Shown here piece after piece: positions 53,166-60,785 of a stretch of 64,000 nt of DNA. Position 1 is the stretch's first letter. Each line of letters begins with the position of its first letter. Location of the stretch: the NCBI GenBank assembly GCA_002428495.1, contig DIWR01000023.1, positions 85,347 to 149,346 of the forward strand, written 5' to 3'. This DNA is from Synergistaceae bacterium UBA6101 (GTDB lineage Bacteria; Synergistota; Synergistia; Synergistales; Synergistaceae). Under the pieces are notes generated by a model. It had not been told where the DNA came from. It did no database searches and was given only the letters and a program-made list of their open reading frames with translations. A program made the position numbers and the translations under genes.

Positions 53166-54107
53166 TTATTGTTGACAAGTAGGTTTAGTTATCAGGTCTA
53201 AATAAATCGAACAGCATAGCAGATCCGCTGCTCCACCCGGACTGATCCGGGATCTTAAAAATTTTTGTTCAAGGTCTTCCACCGGGCTGTAGTTTTCTGA
53301 CAGAGGGTCGAATTTTTCAATAGTCTCTTTTACCATATCCTTATAGTCATTTTTCCAGAAGTCATAACCTCCGCGGTGGATCACGTTGGTGTCTTCGCAG
53401 TTGTACATTATTGATAAAAGAGCGGCAATATGCGAGCTGTTTGCAGATGCTCCCATAGAGGATATCCGCCTTAGTTCAGGAAGGCCATGCAGAAGTATTG
53501 AAGGAAAGCCTTTTTCAGCTTCTCCCCTTGCCCCGGTTATTCTGTGCAAGAGAAAGAGCCTCTCACCGTTTGTCAGTTTTCCTGATGCTTGTTTTTGATA
53601 AAGGGATCCCAGTTCCCTGGATGTCAGTCCCTTAACGGGTGCTGAAGCGAAAGATGCAATGTTTTCAGGAGTCAGTTCATTTCTGGAATAAATGCAGTAG
53701 CCTGCTCCGTATAAAAGCAGGGATAAAAGGAATATCAGGCCTTTATGAGTGTTTATGCCTGAAGTCGCAGCAAACATTTTTTTCTCCATCTCAACGCCAA
53801 TAAACCTTAGCCGTCCCAGGGATTCTGAAGGCAAAGTACCTGATAATCCGATCAAAGCCTGATACTCCCAGAAAGGTTCTATTGCCTGCGCGCTTTTGAT
53901 AAATGTCCGCCATGTCATATCTAAGTGGCAGCCGGGATGAAGAGGGTCTACCAGGCCGGGTTTGGGTGCTGTTGCTATTTCCTCAGCGACTGCTTCAGCT
54001 GCAGCCTGCCACAACATCGCCGGAGGGAGGTGCTTGACTTGTCTGTTCAGGTGGCGGATACTTTTAGTATATATAAAATAATCAGAGGGTGGCTCGGATC
54101 TATGCAA
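53166..54107 (-). CDS. citG: Triphosphoribosyl-dephospho-CoA synthase (CitG/MdcB family)
   Basis: A 313-residue protein that makes the precursor of the citrate lyase (or malonate decarboxylase) prosthetic group from ATP and dephospho-CoA. Family blocks are APKPGLVDPLHPGCHLDM, SGINTHKGLIF, TGARGEAEKGFPS and SPGGAADLLCC. Start: TTG at 54107 has GGAGGT six bases upstream; an ATG at 54017 would also keep the conserved core. With the TTG start, the gene overlaps the first bases of the divergent transglycosylase gene. Together with citC and citX (13.4-15 kb) it argues for a citrate lyase whose subunit genes lie outside the window. Confidence 0.85.
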   Translation of the reverse strand: MHRSEPPSDYFIYTKSIRHLNRQVKHLPPAMLWQAAAEAVAEEIATAPKPGLVDPLHPGCHLDMTWRTFIKSAQAIEPFWEYQALIGLSGTLPSESLGRLRFIGVEMEKKMFAATSGINTHKGLIFLLSLLLYGAGYCIYSRNELTPENIASFASAPVKGLTSRELGSLYQKQASGKLTNGERLFLLHRITGARGEAEKGFPSILLHGLPELRRISSMGASANSSHIAALLSIMYNCEDTNVIHRGGYDFWKNDYKDMVKETIEKFDPLSENYSPVEDLEQKFLRSRISPGGAADLLCCSIYLDLITKPTCQQ

Positions 54108-55076
54108 GATGTTACCTCCGTGTTCAAAATGTGCATCTCTACATTAACCCAATTCGTTGTCTCCCGCAAGAGTGTGATATTGTCGTTATCAGTCCTGTTT
54201 GTATTTGCCGCATTTCTTTCTTTTCCTTCGGTCGTATCTGTCTGTAGGAAGGATGTATCGGAGAAATGGAACGAAGGCTGGCATGCATGGCGTAACGATG
54301 ATCCGGGGGCTGCACTCAGGTATTGGTCGGAGATCGGCATTTCCGCTGATCTTACCGTAAGGCCGTCACGGATCTTTTACTGGAAGATCAGGGCAATGGA
54401 AAGATTGGGGATGTATGCGGAAGCTGAGGCCCTGAAGATAGATCTTGCAAAAAAGTATCCGTTCGACTTTTATACATTTTTGTTTTTTAATGACGGAGGA
54501 GCGGAGATCTCAAACCAAGTCTGCAGGATCAAGACAGAAAGTCTTTTCTATCCCCGTCTCTGGAGAAAAGAAGTATCTGATGCAGCTAAGCGGACGGGTA
54601 TCTCTGAAGTGATGATATGGTCGGTTATGAAACAGGAGAGCAAGTTCAGGAAAAACGCTGTAAGCAGGTCCGGTGCGCTGGGACTTATGCAGCTGATGCC
54701 TTCTACCGCAAAAGATGAAATGACGGCTCTTGACATCCTGTATTCTGAGATAACTGACCCGGAAAAGAACATTCTCCTTGGGGCAAGTTGTTTTGCCCGC
54801 CTCGCACGTAAATTCAAAGAAGACCTGCCCAGAGTCATAGCGGCGTATAATGCGGGGATGGTGCCTGTAATAAGATGGAATACACTTTCAGCAGGGGACT
54901 GGGTTGAATGGATAGAGGAGATACCTTATTCTGAGACGAGGGAATTTGTGAGGGCTGTGCTTCAGAACAGAGAGGTGTACAACATGATCTCCGGCGAAAA
55001 TCATGATCTTCCGATATCCTTTTTAATTTCAGAGAGACCCATGCCTGTCGAGAAACTGGCTTCGGCCAACAGGTGA
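54102..55076 (+). CDS. Soluble lytic transglycosylase-like protein (SLT domain)
   Basis: A 324-residue protein with an N-terminal membrane anchor or signal (about residues 25-50) and a C-terminal SLT (goose-lysozyme-like) domain. The catalytic glutamate is in MKQESKFRKNAVS, followed by SGALGLMQLMPSTA and the VIAAYNAGMVPV block, all typical. It cleaves the glycan strands of peptidoglycan without hydrolysis. The middle part carries a short repeat-like helical region. The frame is open far upstream, but the ATG at 54102 with AGGGTGG nine bases before it gives the membrane-anchored start. It is divergent from citG with overlapping 5-prime ends. Confidence 0.85.
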   Translation: MQDVTSVFKMCISTLTQFVVSRKSVILSLSVLFVFAAFLSFPSVVSVCRKDVSEKWNEGWHAWRNDDPGAALRYWSEIGISADLTVRPSRIFYWKIRAMERLGMYAEAEALKIDLAKKYPFDFYTFLFFNDGGAEISNQVCRIKTESLFYPRLWRKEVSDAAKRTGISEVMIWSVMKQESKFRKNAVSRSGALGLMQLMPSTAKDEMTALDILYSEITDPEKNILLGASCFARLARKFKEDLPRVIAAYNAGMVPVIRWNTLSAGDWVEWIEEIPYSETREFVRAVLQNREVYNMISGENHDLPISFLISERPMPVEKLASANR

Positions 55077-55133
55077 AAATGATCGATATCCAGAAAAATT
55101 AATACAGTAAGCCAGAAACGAGGTTGGGTTAAA

Positions 55134-55631
55134 TTGTGCATTCTTAGGTCGGCAGAAGATTTTGATCCTGTGGAGGCTGTAAGCAGATATCTTTCAAATT
55201 CAGGGTTTGACGGCAGGATATTTCATACAGAAGAAACGATATTCACTGTCTCTGATGCCTCTTCGGCTGTCGGGGCGCCTGAAGAGGAAATACTCAAAAG
55301 CATCCTTCTGAGGGTAAACAGGGGTGAATACTTTGCTCTTGCTCTGATGTCAGGAATAAACCGGGTCGACACAAAAAAAATAAAAAAAATCATGGGGGTC
55401 TCCCATGTATCTTTTGCCGGCCCTGACGAGTGTTGTAACTGGTCCGGGTTCAGGCCGGGCGGAGTTCCTCCTGTCGGGTATCCCAAACAGCCTAAGACGC
55501 TGTTGGACGAAGATCTTTTTAAATATTCAGAAGTGTGGGCCGCTGCCGGGACCGATCACGAATTTTTCCCGATCTCCCCTGAAGAGCTGATGAGGATAAC
55601 AGGGGGAGAAAAAGCAGATATCAAAAAGTGA
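55134..55631 (+). CDS. YbaK/prolyl-tRNA editing domain protein, second copy
   Basis: A 165-residue member of the YbaK/aminoacyl-tRNA editing fold, more divergent than the copy at 789-1271. Family blocks are AVGAPEEEILKSILLRVN, VSHVSFAGPDECCNWSGFRPGGVPP (in part; the G-F-X-P-G-G-V-P-P loop is the substrate pocket of ProX/Ala-editing proteins) and WAAAGTDHEFFPISPEEL. It probably edits a mischarged tRNA in trans; which one is unknown. It starts at TTG with AGGTTGGG six bases upstream. It is convergent with the unknown gene of the folate cluster. Confidence 0.82.
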   Translation: MCILRSAEDFDPVEAVSRYLSNSGFDGRIFHTEETIFTVSDASSAVGAPEEEILKSILLRVNRGEYFALALMSGINRVDTKKIKKIMGVSHVSFAGPDECCNWSGFRPGGVPPVGYPKQPKTLLDEDLFKYSEVWAAAGTDHEFFPISPEELMRITGGEKADIKK

Positions 55632-55663
55632 TGTATATGTCCGATCCAAAGCAAGTATTGTTT

Positions 55664-55682
55664 ATGATCATAAAATGATCAT
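55664..55682. repeat. Short AT-rich inverted repeat between convergent genes
   Basis: Two copies of the self-complementary octamer atgatcat (55664-55671 and 55675-55682) around three A can form a hairpin between the YbaK-like gene and the convergent anchored protein gene. It may act as a weak terminator. Confidence 0.35.
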
Positions 55683-55703
55683 CTTGCCGCAGTGCTCCTT
55701 TGA

Positions 55704-56519
55704 TCATCTTTTCCAGCTCAGGGCAGCTATCTTTTCGATCTGAAAGTTCAGGAGGGTCTCTGCCTTGGGAGGTTTGCCGTCTGCAAGGCTGTTGAATTCG
55801 TTCAGCATCCTGACGTAGGCGAGTCTCTTAGTGGGAGTAAATTCTCCCTGTATCCCTGCCCTCAGCAGAATGCCCAGCTGTCTGTAAACGTCAGGCACAG
55901 GTACAAAAGCAGGCCCTTCAGGTGTCATCCTTATGGTGTAGATGAAAGAATAACTGTCACGGCCTCGGAATGAATCTGCCTTGTCATATGTAGGGATGGC
56001 AGGAGAGACATATACAGCGGTTCCCTTAGGAACAACGAGCTTTGCAGGAACGGCGTCCCATCTTGTGTATTCGTAAGGTGTGATGAATATGTGCGCTTTG
56101 GGCGACCATGTCGTGACCCCTATCCAAAGGTGGACCCCGGTACCTTCAAAATTTGTGAAGGATGTCCGCCAAAGGAGATCCTCTTTGTCATCCTGGTCTA
56201 CTTTAGAGAGGAATATGCTGTCCGATACATAAGAGAGCCCGTCAAGCTGTTCTATCTGCTTTACCCCTGCCGGAGTTCTCAGCCATGCCGATACGACCTC
56301 TCCCTGACTTTGCTCCAGAATAAGTACTATCGGAAAATTTCCGACTCTAAGGGTCCTGAGATCAGCACCGCCCTCGGGGATCTCGTTCCCCGGCACCAGA
56401 TAGATGATCAGGGCAAGGAAGAGTGCCAACGCTGGCATTAGCCAGATCAGATAATTATCTGAGAAATAAGAAGTATACTTTTTTCTTAAATTGTTGGTTG
56501 CCTCTTTTATATTTTTCAT
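55704..56519 (-). CDS. Membrane-anchored protein of unknown function in the folate cluster
   Basis: A 271-residue protein with a basic N-terminus and one transmembrane segment (about residues 24-42, LIWLMPALALFLALIIYLV), so most of it faces outside the inner membrane. The rest is beta-rich (FVPVPDVYRQLGILLRAGIQG at the end, in part). I do not recognise a family. ATG at 56519 starts two bases after the folK stop, with GGAGTGG upstream inside folK, so it is translationally coupled to folate genes although its own role is unclear. Confidence 0.65.
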   Translation of the reverse strand: MKNIKEATNNLRKKYTSYFSDNYLIWLMPALALFLALIIYLVPGNEIPEGGADLRTLRVGNFPIVLILEQSQGEVVSAWLRTPAGVKQIEQLDGLSYVSDSIFLSKVDQDDKEDLLWRTSFTNFEGTGVHLWIGVTTWSPKAHIFITPYEYTRWDAVPAKLVVPKGTAVYVSPAIPTYDKADSFRGRDSYSFIYTIRMTPEGPAFVPVPDVYRQLGILLRAGIQGEFTPTKRLAYVRMLNEFNSLADGKPPKAETLLNFQIEKIAALSWKR

Positions 56520-56521
56520 TT

Positions 56522-57010
56522 CTATATGATCCACTCCATTTTTTCAGCAGGGAGGGCGCATATCATTTCATCCAGAGTTTTCCCTGTTACCGGATGCCTG
56601 AACCAAGGAGCGATCTCTTTAAGAGGTATCAAAACAAAGGCCCTTTCATGCATATGCCTATGAGGAACAGAGAGGTCTGGTGTCTCAATGACCAGTTCGT
56701 CTATTGCTATGATGTCGATATCTATCTCACGCGGTCCCCACTTTATGCTCTTGCTTCGTCCAAGTTTTTTTTCAATGTTTTTGATAGTTCTGATCATTTC
56801 TTCCGGGGGGAATTCTGTTTCAGCGCATATGCACATATTAAGGAACCTTGGCTGATCAGTCAGACCCCAGGGAGAAGTCTCCCATATTTTACTTTTATCA
56901 GTAATGCAAAAACCGCCCCGCTCAAGTTCGGAAAGCGCTTTAGTCAGCATGGTCAGCCTGTTGCCCGTATTTGAGCCCAGAGACATCAAAACTTTGATTT
57001 TTTCAGGCAT
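56522..57010 (-). CDS. folK: 2-amino-4-hydroxy-6-hydroxymethyldihydropteridine pyrophosphokinase
   Basis: A 162-residue HPPK, which pyrophosphorylates hydroxymethyldihydropterin before DHPS acts. Family blocks are LMSLGSNTGNRLTML, WETSPWGLTDQPRFLNM and the signature KWGPREIDIDIIAID; the pattern WGPREIDIDI is diagnostic. ATG at 57010 overlaps the folP stop by eight bases, which gives strict coupling with folP. Length is normal. Confidence 0.92.
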   Translation of the reverse strand: MPEKIKVLMSLGSNTGNRLTMLTKALSELERGGFCITDKSKIWETSPWGLTDQPRFLNMCICAETEFPPEEMIRTIKNIEKKLGRSKSIKWGPREIDIDIIAIDELVIETPDLSVPHRHMHERAFVLIPLKEIAPWFRHPVTGKTLDEMICALPAEKMEWII

Positions 57011-58223
57011 AATCTGCATCTCTTATGGCTTCAGCCATCATTACCGCTTTTTTGTTTTCCTTTGTGTCATGGACTCTGATAATGTCTACTCCGGACCAGG
57101 CACAGAGAGAAGAGACTGCCAATGTGCCTGCAAGGCGCTCAGAAGGATCCTTGCTGTCAGTTGCCCTGCCGATAGATCCCTTTCTGGAGGCACCGACAAG
57201 GATCGGTTTTGAATGTATCCTTAAAGATTCGATGTGTCTGAGAAGGAAGAGGTTCTGGTTGTGATCCTTTGCAAAACCTATCCCTGGGTCAAGGATCATC
57301 TTTGAGCTCTCTACCCCCAGAGAAGAGGCAATTTTGATCTTTTCATCAAAAAATTCATTGATCTCTTTAAGCAGATTGCTGTAACCGCACATTGACATCA
57401 TGGTCTGTGGAGTTCCCCTCATATGCATTATTGCCAGCATGGCTCCAAATCTGGCGGCTGCCTCTGCTATCTCCGGTTCAAACGACAGTCCCGAAATATC
57501 ATTGATTATGTCTGCTCCGGCTTTCAAAGCAGCCTCTGCCACTTTTTTTCTGGTCGTATCAACAGAGATAGGCATTAAAGGAAGATTTTTCCTGATCTCT
57601 TTTATCGCTGGTATCATGCGCCTGATTTCTTCTGCTTCGGATATCCTCGAAGCGCCGGGCCTTGTAGATTCTGCCCCGAGATCCAGTATGTCAGCCCCGT
57701 TTTCAGCATGTTCCAAGGCACGGGCTACAGCTGTCCCTATGTTTCCGTACGTTCTGCTCTCCTTATGGAAGGAATCATCGCTGAGGTTGATTATACTCAT
57801 CAAAAGGGTCCTGTCTCCAAGCATCAGATCGTTGCCGGAAGGAAGCGATACCTTAGATGTTTTTCTTGAAAAGGAGTCAAGTGCGCGCCTCAGGGATTTT
57901 ACTATCCCGGGAAATCCCCACCACGACATGATCTCAAGTTTGTCGGCAAGAAAGGAGATCTGTTTGACTGTCCCGAATATTATGACATCGCTTTTCTGCA
58001 CACTGCAGTCTACCGCATGGGCATGTACTGCGGCGTCTCCTCCTCTTGAAAGCATTTCCTGTTTGATGACATTCGCTGCCCTTACATCGATGCAGGAAAG
58101 GTATAAAGCTCTTATCTCCCTTCTGTTGTCAAAGAAAGGCAGACTTCTCACATCTGCTCCTATGGCATTAAGAGAGGCAGCCAGTTCTTTTGAGTCTCGG
58201 AATTTTATCTCATAGACAGCCAT
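57003..58223 (-). CDS. folP: Dihydropteroate synthase with N-terminal extension
   Basis: A 406-residue protein; its C-terminal about 270 residues are DHPS, which joins p-aminobenzoate to the pterin. Pterin-binding blocks LMSIINLSDDSF, DLGAESTRPGAS, VDTTRKKVAEAAL, INDISG, ILDPGIGFAKDHNQNL and ILVGASRKG are present. The first 130 residues are extra compared with E. coli FolP; they resemble the N-terminal part of DHPS-related proteins in some anaerobes and have unknown use. ATG has AGGAAGAG upstream. It is the second gene of a run phosphatase-folP-folK-unknown. Confidence 0.92.
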   Translation of the reverse strand: MAVYEIKFRDSKELAASLNAIGADVRSLPFFDNRREIRALYLSCIDVRAANVIKQEMLSRGGDAAVHAHAVDCSVQKSDVIIFGTVKQISFLADKLEIMSWWGFPGIVKSLRRALDSFSRKTSKVSLPSGNDLMLGDRTLLMSIINLSDDSFHKESRTYGNIGTAVARALEHAENGADILDLGAESTRPGASRISEAEEIRRMIPAIKEIRKNLPLMPISVDTTRKKVAEAALKAGADIINDISGLSFEPEIAEAAARFGAMLAIMHMRGTPQTMMSMCGYSNLLKEINEFFDEKIKIASSLGVESSKMILDPGIGFAKDHNQNLFLLRHIESLRIHSKPILVGASRKGSIGRATDSKDPSERLAGTLAVSSLCAWSGVDIIRVHDTKENKKAVMMAEAIRDADYA

Positions 58224-58235
58224 GTACTGCTCTTC

Positions 58236-58877
58236 CTACTCAAACTCCTGGATCAGAGGGAAATCTTTCAGGTGATCTGAATAATTAAGTCCCATGAGAC
58301 AAAACCCATGGATGTCGTCATGCGTCAGTAGGCTGTAAGATCCGGTATCCATATGCAGCCTCCAGAATCTGGGCTTCTCAATTCCGATCGCACCTGAAAG
58401 GAGCGGTTTAAGTACGCCTCTGTGCGAAACTACAGCAAAAGTTTCACCGCGGTGCTTCTCGATAAGGCGCTGAAGTCCTGAGAGTGACCGTTCCATCACC
58501 TGATCCAGAGTTTCTGCGCCTTCAAGGATAAGGCTCTCCGGGTCGTTGATCCAAGTGTTCCACAACAGAGGCTCGCTTGCAGCTATATCACTTTTAAGTC
58601 TGCCCTCCCATGGATCAAGTATTATGTTGTTGAAAGAATCATCGGAAGAAAGCCCGCACCCGCAGCTGTTGCTTATCATCTCCGCTGTTGAGAAGGCTCT
58701 TTTTAGTGGACTTGAATAGACATGAGTCAAATTTCTGTCTTTCATTGCTAAGGCAAGAGCTCCGGCCTGTGCGATACCATTGCTGTTAAGGGGGAAGTCT
58801 ACGCGCCCCCTTACTCGGTTTTCCCTGTTGCCGGCGCATTCGCCATGCCTAATCAGATATATAGAGGTTTTGGCCAT
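58236..58877 (-). CDS. Histidine phosphatase family protein
   Basis: A 213-residue phosphatase of the phosphoglycerate-mutase-like superfamily. The catalytic histidine is in LIRHGE near the N-terminus, the second in VVSHRGVLKPL, with conserved arginines in LKRAFSTA. Substrates in this family range from sugar phosphates to alpha-ribazole phosphate. It ends 13 bases before folP and has GAGG upstream, so it is in one operon with the folate genes; a role in removing phosphate from a pterin intermediate is possible but is inference. Confidence 0.87.
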   Translation of the reverse strand: MAKTSIYLIRHGECAGNRENRVRGRVDFPLNSNGIAQAGALALAMKDRNLTHVYSSPLKRAFSTAEMISNSCGCGLSSDDSFNNIILDPWEGRLKSDIAASEPLLWNTWINDPESLILEGAETLDQVMERSLSGLQRLIEKHRGETFAVVSHRGVLKPLLSGAIGIEKPRFWRLHMDTGSYSLLTHDDIHGFCLMGLNYSDHLKDFPLIQEFE

Positions 58878-59028
58878 TTGTACCTCTTTAGTTTTTTGTC
58901 AAATAGACAGATTTTCAAAACAACGATCAGTAGTTCGAGGTTTATTATACATTATTGACAGCCGCTTCTTTAAAAAACTCAGTCAATATTATTAAGTAAA
59001 AACAACTATATAAATAATCTGACCTGTC

Positions 59029-59057
59029 TTGACATTTGTGCGAAGCGCTGTTATTCT
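59029..59057 (+). promoter_or_regulatory. Heat-shock operon promoter
   Basis: TTGACA (59029-59034) and TATTCT (59052-59057) with 17-base spacing. The CIRCE operator starts 19 bases further on, so it lies around or just after the transcription start, the usual place for HrcA repression. Confidence 0.75.
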
Positions 59058-59075
59058 TGTCCCGTTGCAAATGAA

Positions 59076-59102
59076 TTAGCACTCGTGATACGAGAGTGCT
59101 AA
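59076..59102. promoter_or_regulatory. CIRCE operator (HrcA binding site)
   Basis: Perfect match to the CIRCE consensus: TTAGCACTC (59076-59084), nine-base spacer, GAGTGCTAA (59094-59102). It precedes hrcA and indicates that the operon is repressed by HrcA under non-stress conditions. Confidence 0.97.
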
Positions 59103-59122
59103 CACGGCAGGAAGTGAACCCT

Positions 59123-60139
59123 TTGCTTACAGAAAGACAGTTGGAAGTAATGCTTTCCGTAGTATATGAATACATTAGAAGCGGTGAAAGTGTCGGCTCC
59201 CGTACTGTTTCGAGGCGCTATCTTACAGGACACAGCTCTGCCACTATCAGAAACGAGATGTCTGACCTGGAAGAGATGGGTTTCCTGAAACAGCCCCACA
59301 CTTCTTCAGGCAGGGTACCTACTACCCTTGGCTACAGGTTGTATGTAGACTCTGTACTTCAAAGGGTCGATTCTTCAAAATACAGCAAGGACTGGATCAA
59401 GGGCCTTGGCGAGCACCACAAAGGAATTGAGGACGCGCTTGAGTCAGCATCGGAGATCCTCAGCCGTGTGTCAAACTATGTGGGAGTGGCTGCCGTAACA
59501 CCATTGGACAAAGTCAAATTCCAAAGAGTCGATTTTGTCCGGCTGGGAGAGAGAAAAGTCTTACTGCTTGTAGTCCTTCAGGGAGGACTTGTGCATCAGA
59601 AGGTGACCAGCCTTCCCTGGGATATGACGCAGGAGAATCTGGACGATCTTTCGAGAAAGATAAATGCATTTGCGGGCTGTGAATGGACTGAGATAAAAAA
59701 GTCCCTGAAAGCCTACATAATGGAGGAACTTCAGGATTACAAGTCTGCTTGTGCAGCTGCGCTCCGTGAGCTTGAAGGGATAATGGTCTCCCCTTCAATA
59801 AAGGCATTCACGGGGTCCATGAGCCACATGCTTAATCTTCCGGATTTTCAGGATCTCAGCCGAATACAGGCATTATATGAATTCCTTGAGCAGGAAGAAG
59901 GAATGGCTGAACTTGTTAAAAGCTGTTCTAAGGAAGGTATAAATGTTGTCATAGGTGAGGAAAACGAATCTCCTGCGATGAAGAGGTCGGCTCTTGTGGC
60001 TGCTTCAACAGTCTGCAACGGACAAATGACAATGATAGGTGTAGTGGGACCTGAGAGAATGGACTACGAAAAGGTAATTACAATGATCGACAGAGTACTT
60101 CGGACCATGGATCCGGGACCTGAAGAGGAGGCTGAATAG
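59123..60139 (+). CDS. hrcA: Heat-inducible transcription repressor HrcA
   Basis: A 338-residue repressor of class I heat-shock genes. The N-terminal winged helix is clear: LTERQLEVMLSVVYEYIRSG, SVGSRTVSRR and SSATIRNEMSDLEEMGFLKQPHTSSGRVPTT in parts. The C-terminal domain has the GAF-like fold of the family, with VVGPERMDYEKVI near the end. The start is TTG at 59123, since AGGAAG lies at suitable distance and the resulting N-terminus matches other HrcA proteins; the longer open frame would begin inside CIRCE. It is followed by grpE after three bases. Confidence 0.95.
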   Translation: MLTERQLEVMLSVVYEYIRSGESVGSRTVSRRYLTGHSSATIRNEMSDLEEMGFLKQPHTSSGRVPTTLGYRLYVDSVLQRVDSSKYSKDWIKGLGEHHKGIEDALESASEILSRVSNYVGVAAVTPLDKVKFQRVDFVRLGERKVLLLVVLQGGLVHQKVTSLPWDMTQENLDDLSRKINAFAGCEWTEIKKSLKAYIMEELQDYKSACAAALRELEGIMVSPSIKAFTGSMSHMLNLPDFQDLSRIQALYEFLEQEEGMAELVKSCSKEGINVVIGEENESPAMKRSALVAASTVCNGQMTMIGVVGPERMDYEKVITMIDRVLRTMDPGPEEEAE

Positions 60140-60142
60140 AAG

Positions 60143-60721
60143 ATGCGCAAAAGTGAGAAAGCTAAAGGCATACAAAATGCGGCAGAAAGCGATTGCATTG
60201 AAAAAAAGGAGCAGAAATTACCTGTTGCAGAAGATGTGATCTCTCCTGAGAATGATCAGGAAAATTTACTTGATATCATTGAAAAAATGAAAAAAGAGAT
60301 AAAAAGTCTTACCGAAGAGGCTGCTAGGGCAAGGGCTGATTATTACAACCTCAGGACAAGAGTCGAAAGGGATCGGGAGAAAAACTGCAAACTTGCAGCA
60401 GAAAGATCGATCGAAGAGCTTTTGCCTGTCTTTGAGAATCTGGAAAGAGTCTGCTGTGCGATAGAAGATCAAGAGAGTAACTTGTACAAAGGAATGGCCA
60501 TGATCACAAAGCAGTTTTACAAAGCCTTGGAAAACCTTGGGCTTGAAAAAATTGAGACTGAGGGTGAATTTGATCCCTCCGTGCATGAAGCTGTTTCGAT
60601 GGAGCCCATAGAAGACAGATCAAAAGACAATTGTATAATAGGCACACTGAGAAATGGCTACAGACTTGCAGGCCGTATAATCAGGCCCCCGCAGGTGAGA
60701 GTCGGCAAACATACTGACTGA
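60143..60721 (+). CDS. grpE: Nucleotide exchange factor GrpE
   Basis: A 192-residue co-chaperone that releases ADP from DnaK. A charged, partly disordered N-terminus (about residues 1-50) leads into the long dimerisation helix (EARARADYYNLRTRVERDREK, in part) and the C-terminal beta domain with GEFDPSVHEAVSMEP and RNGYRLAGRIIRPPQVRVG. ATG has GAGGAGG upstream in the hrcA end. It is part of the CIRCE-controlled operon. Confidence 0.95.
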   Translation: MRKSEKAKGIQNAAESDCIEKKEQKLPVAEDVISPENDQENLLDIIEKMKKEIKSLTEEAARARADYYNLRTRVERDREKNCKLAAERSIEELLPVFENLERVCCAIEDQESNLYKGMAMITKQFYKALENLGLEKIETEGEFDPSVHEAVSMEPIEDRSKDNCIIGTLRNGYRLAGRIIRPPQVRVGKHTD

Positions 60722-60785
60722 TCTTTTCCTGGATAAGGAAACAAGTGAAGTATAAAAATAAATTATTTCAAAGGTGGAATGAGTT

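Noticed and set aside
53925..54101. Long N-terminal extension of the lytic transglycosylase
   Set aside because: The extra residues are antisense to citG and look unlike protein; the ATG at 54102 has a good ribosome-binding site and gives a membrane anchor.
57400..58215. 271-codon open frame on the plus strand
   Set aside because: It is antisense to folP, whose family motifs are unambiguous.
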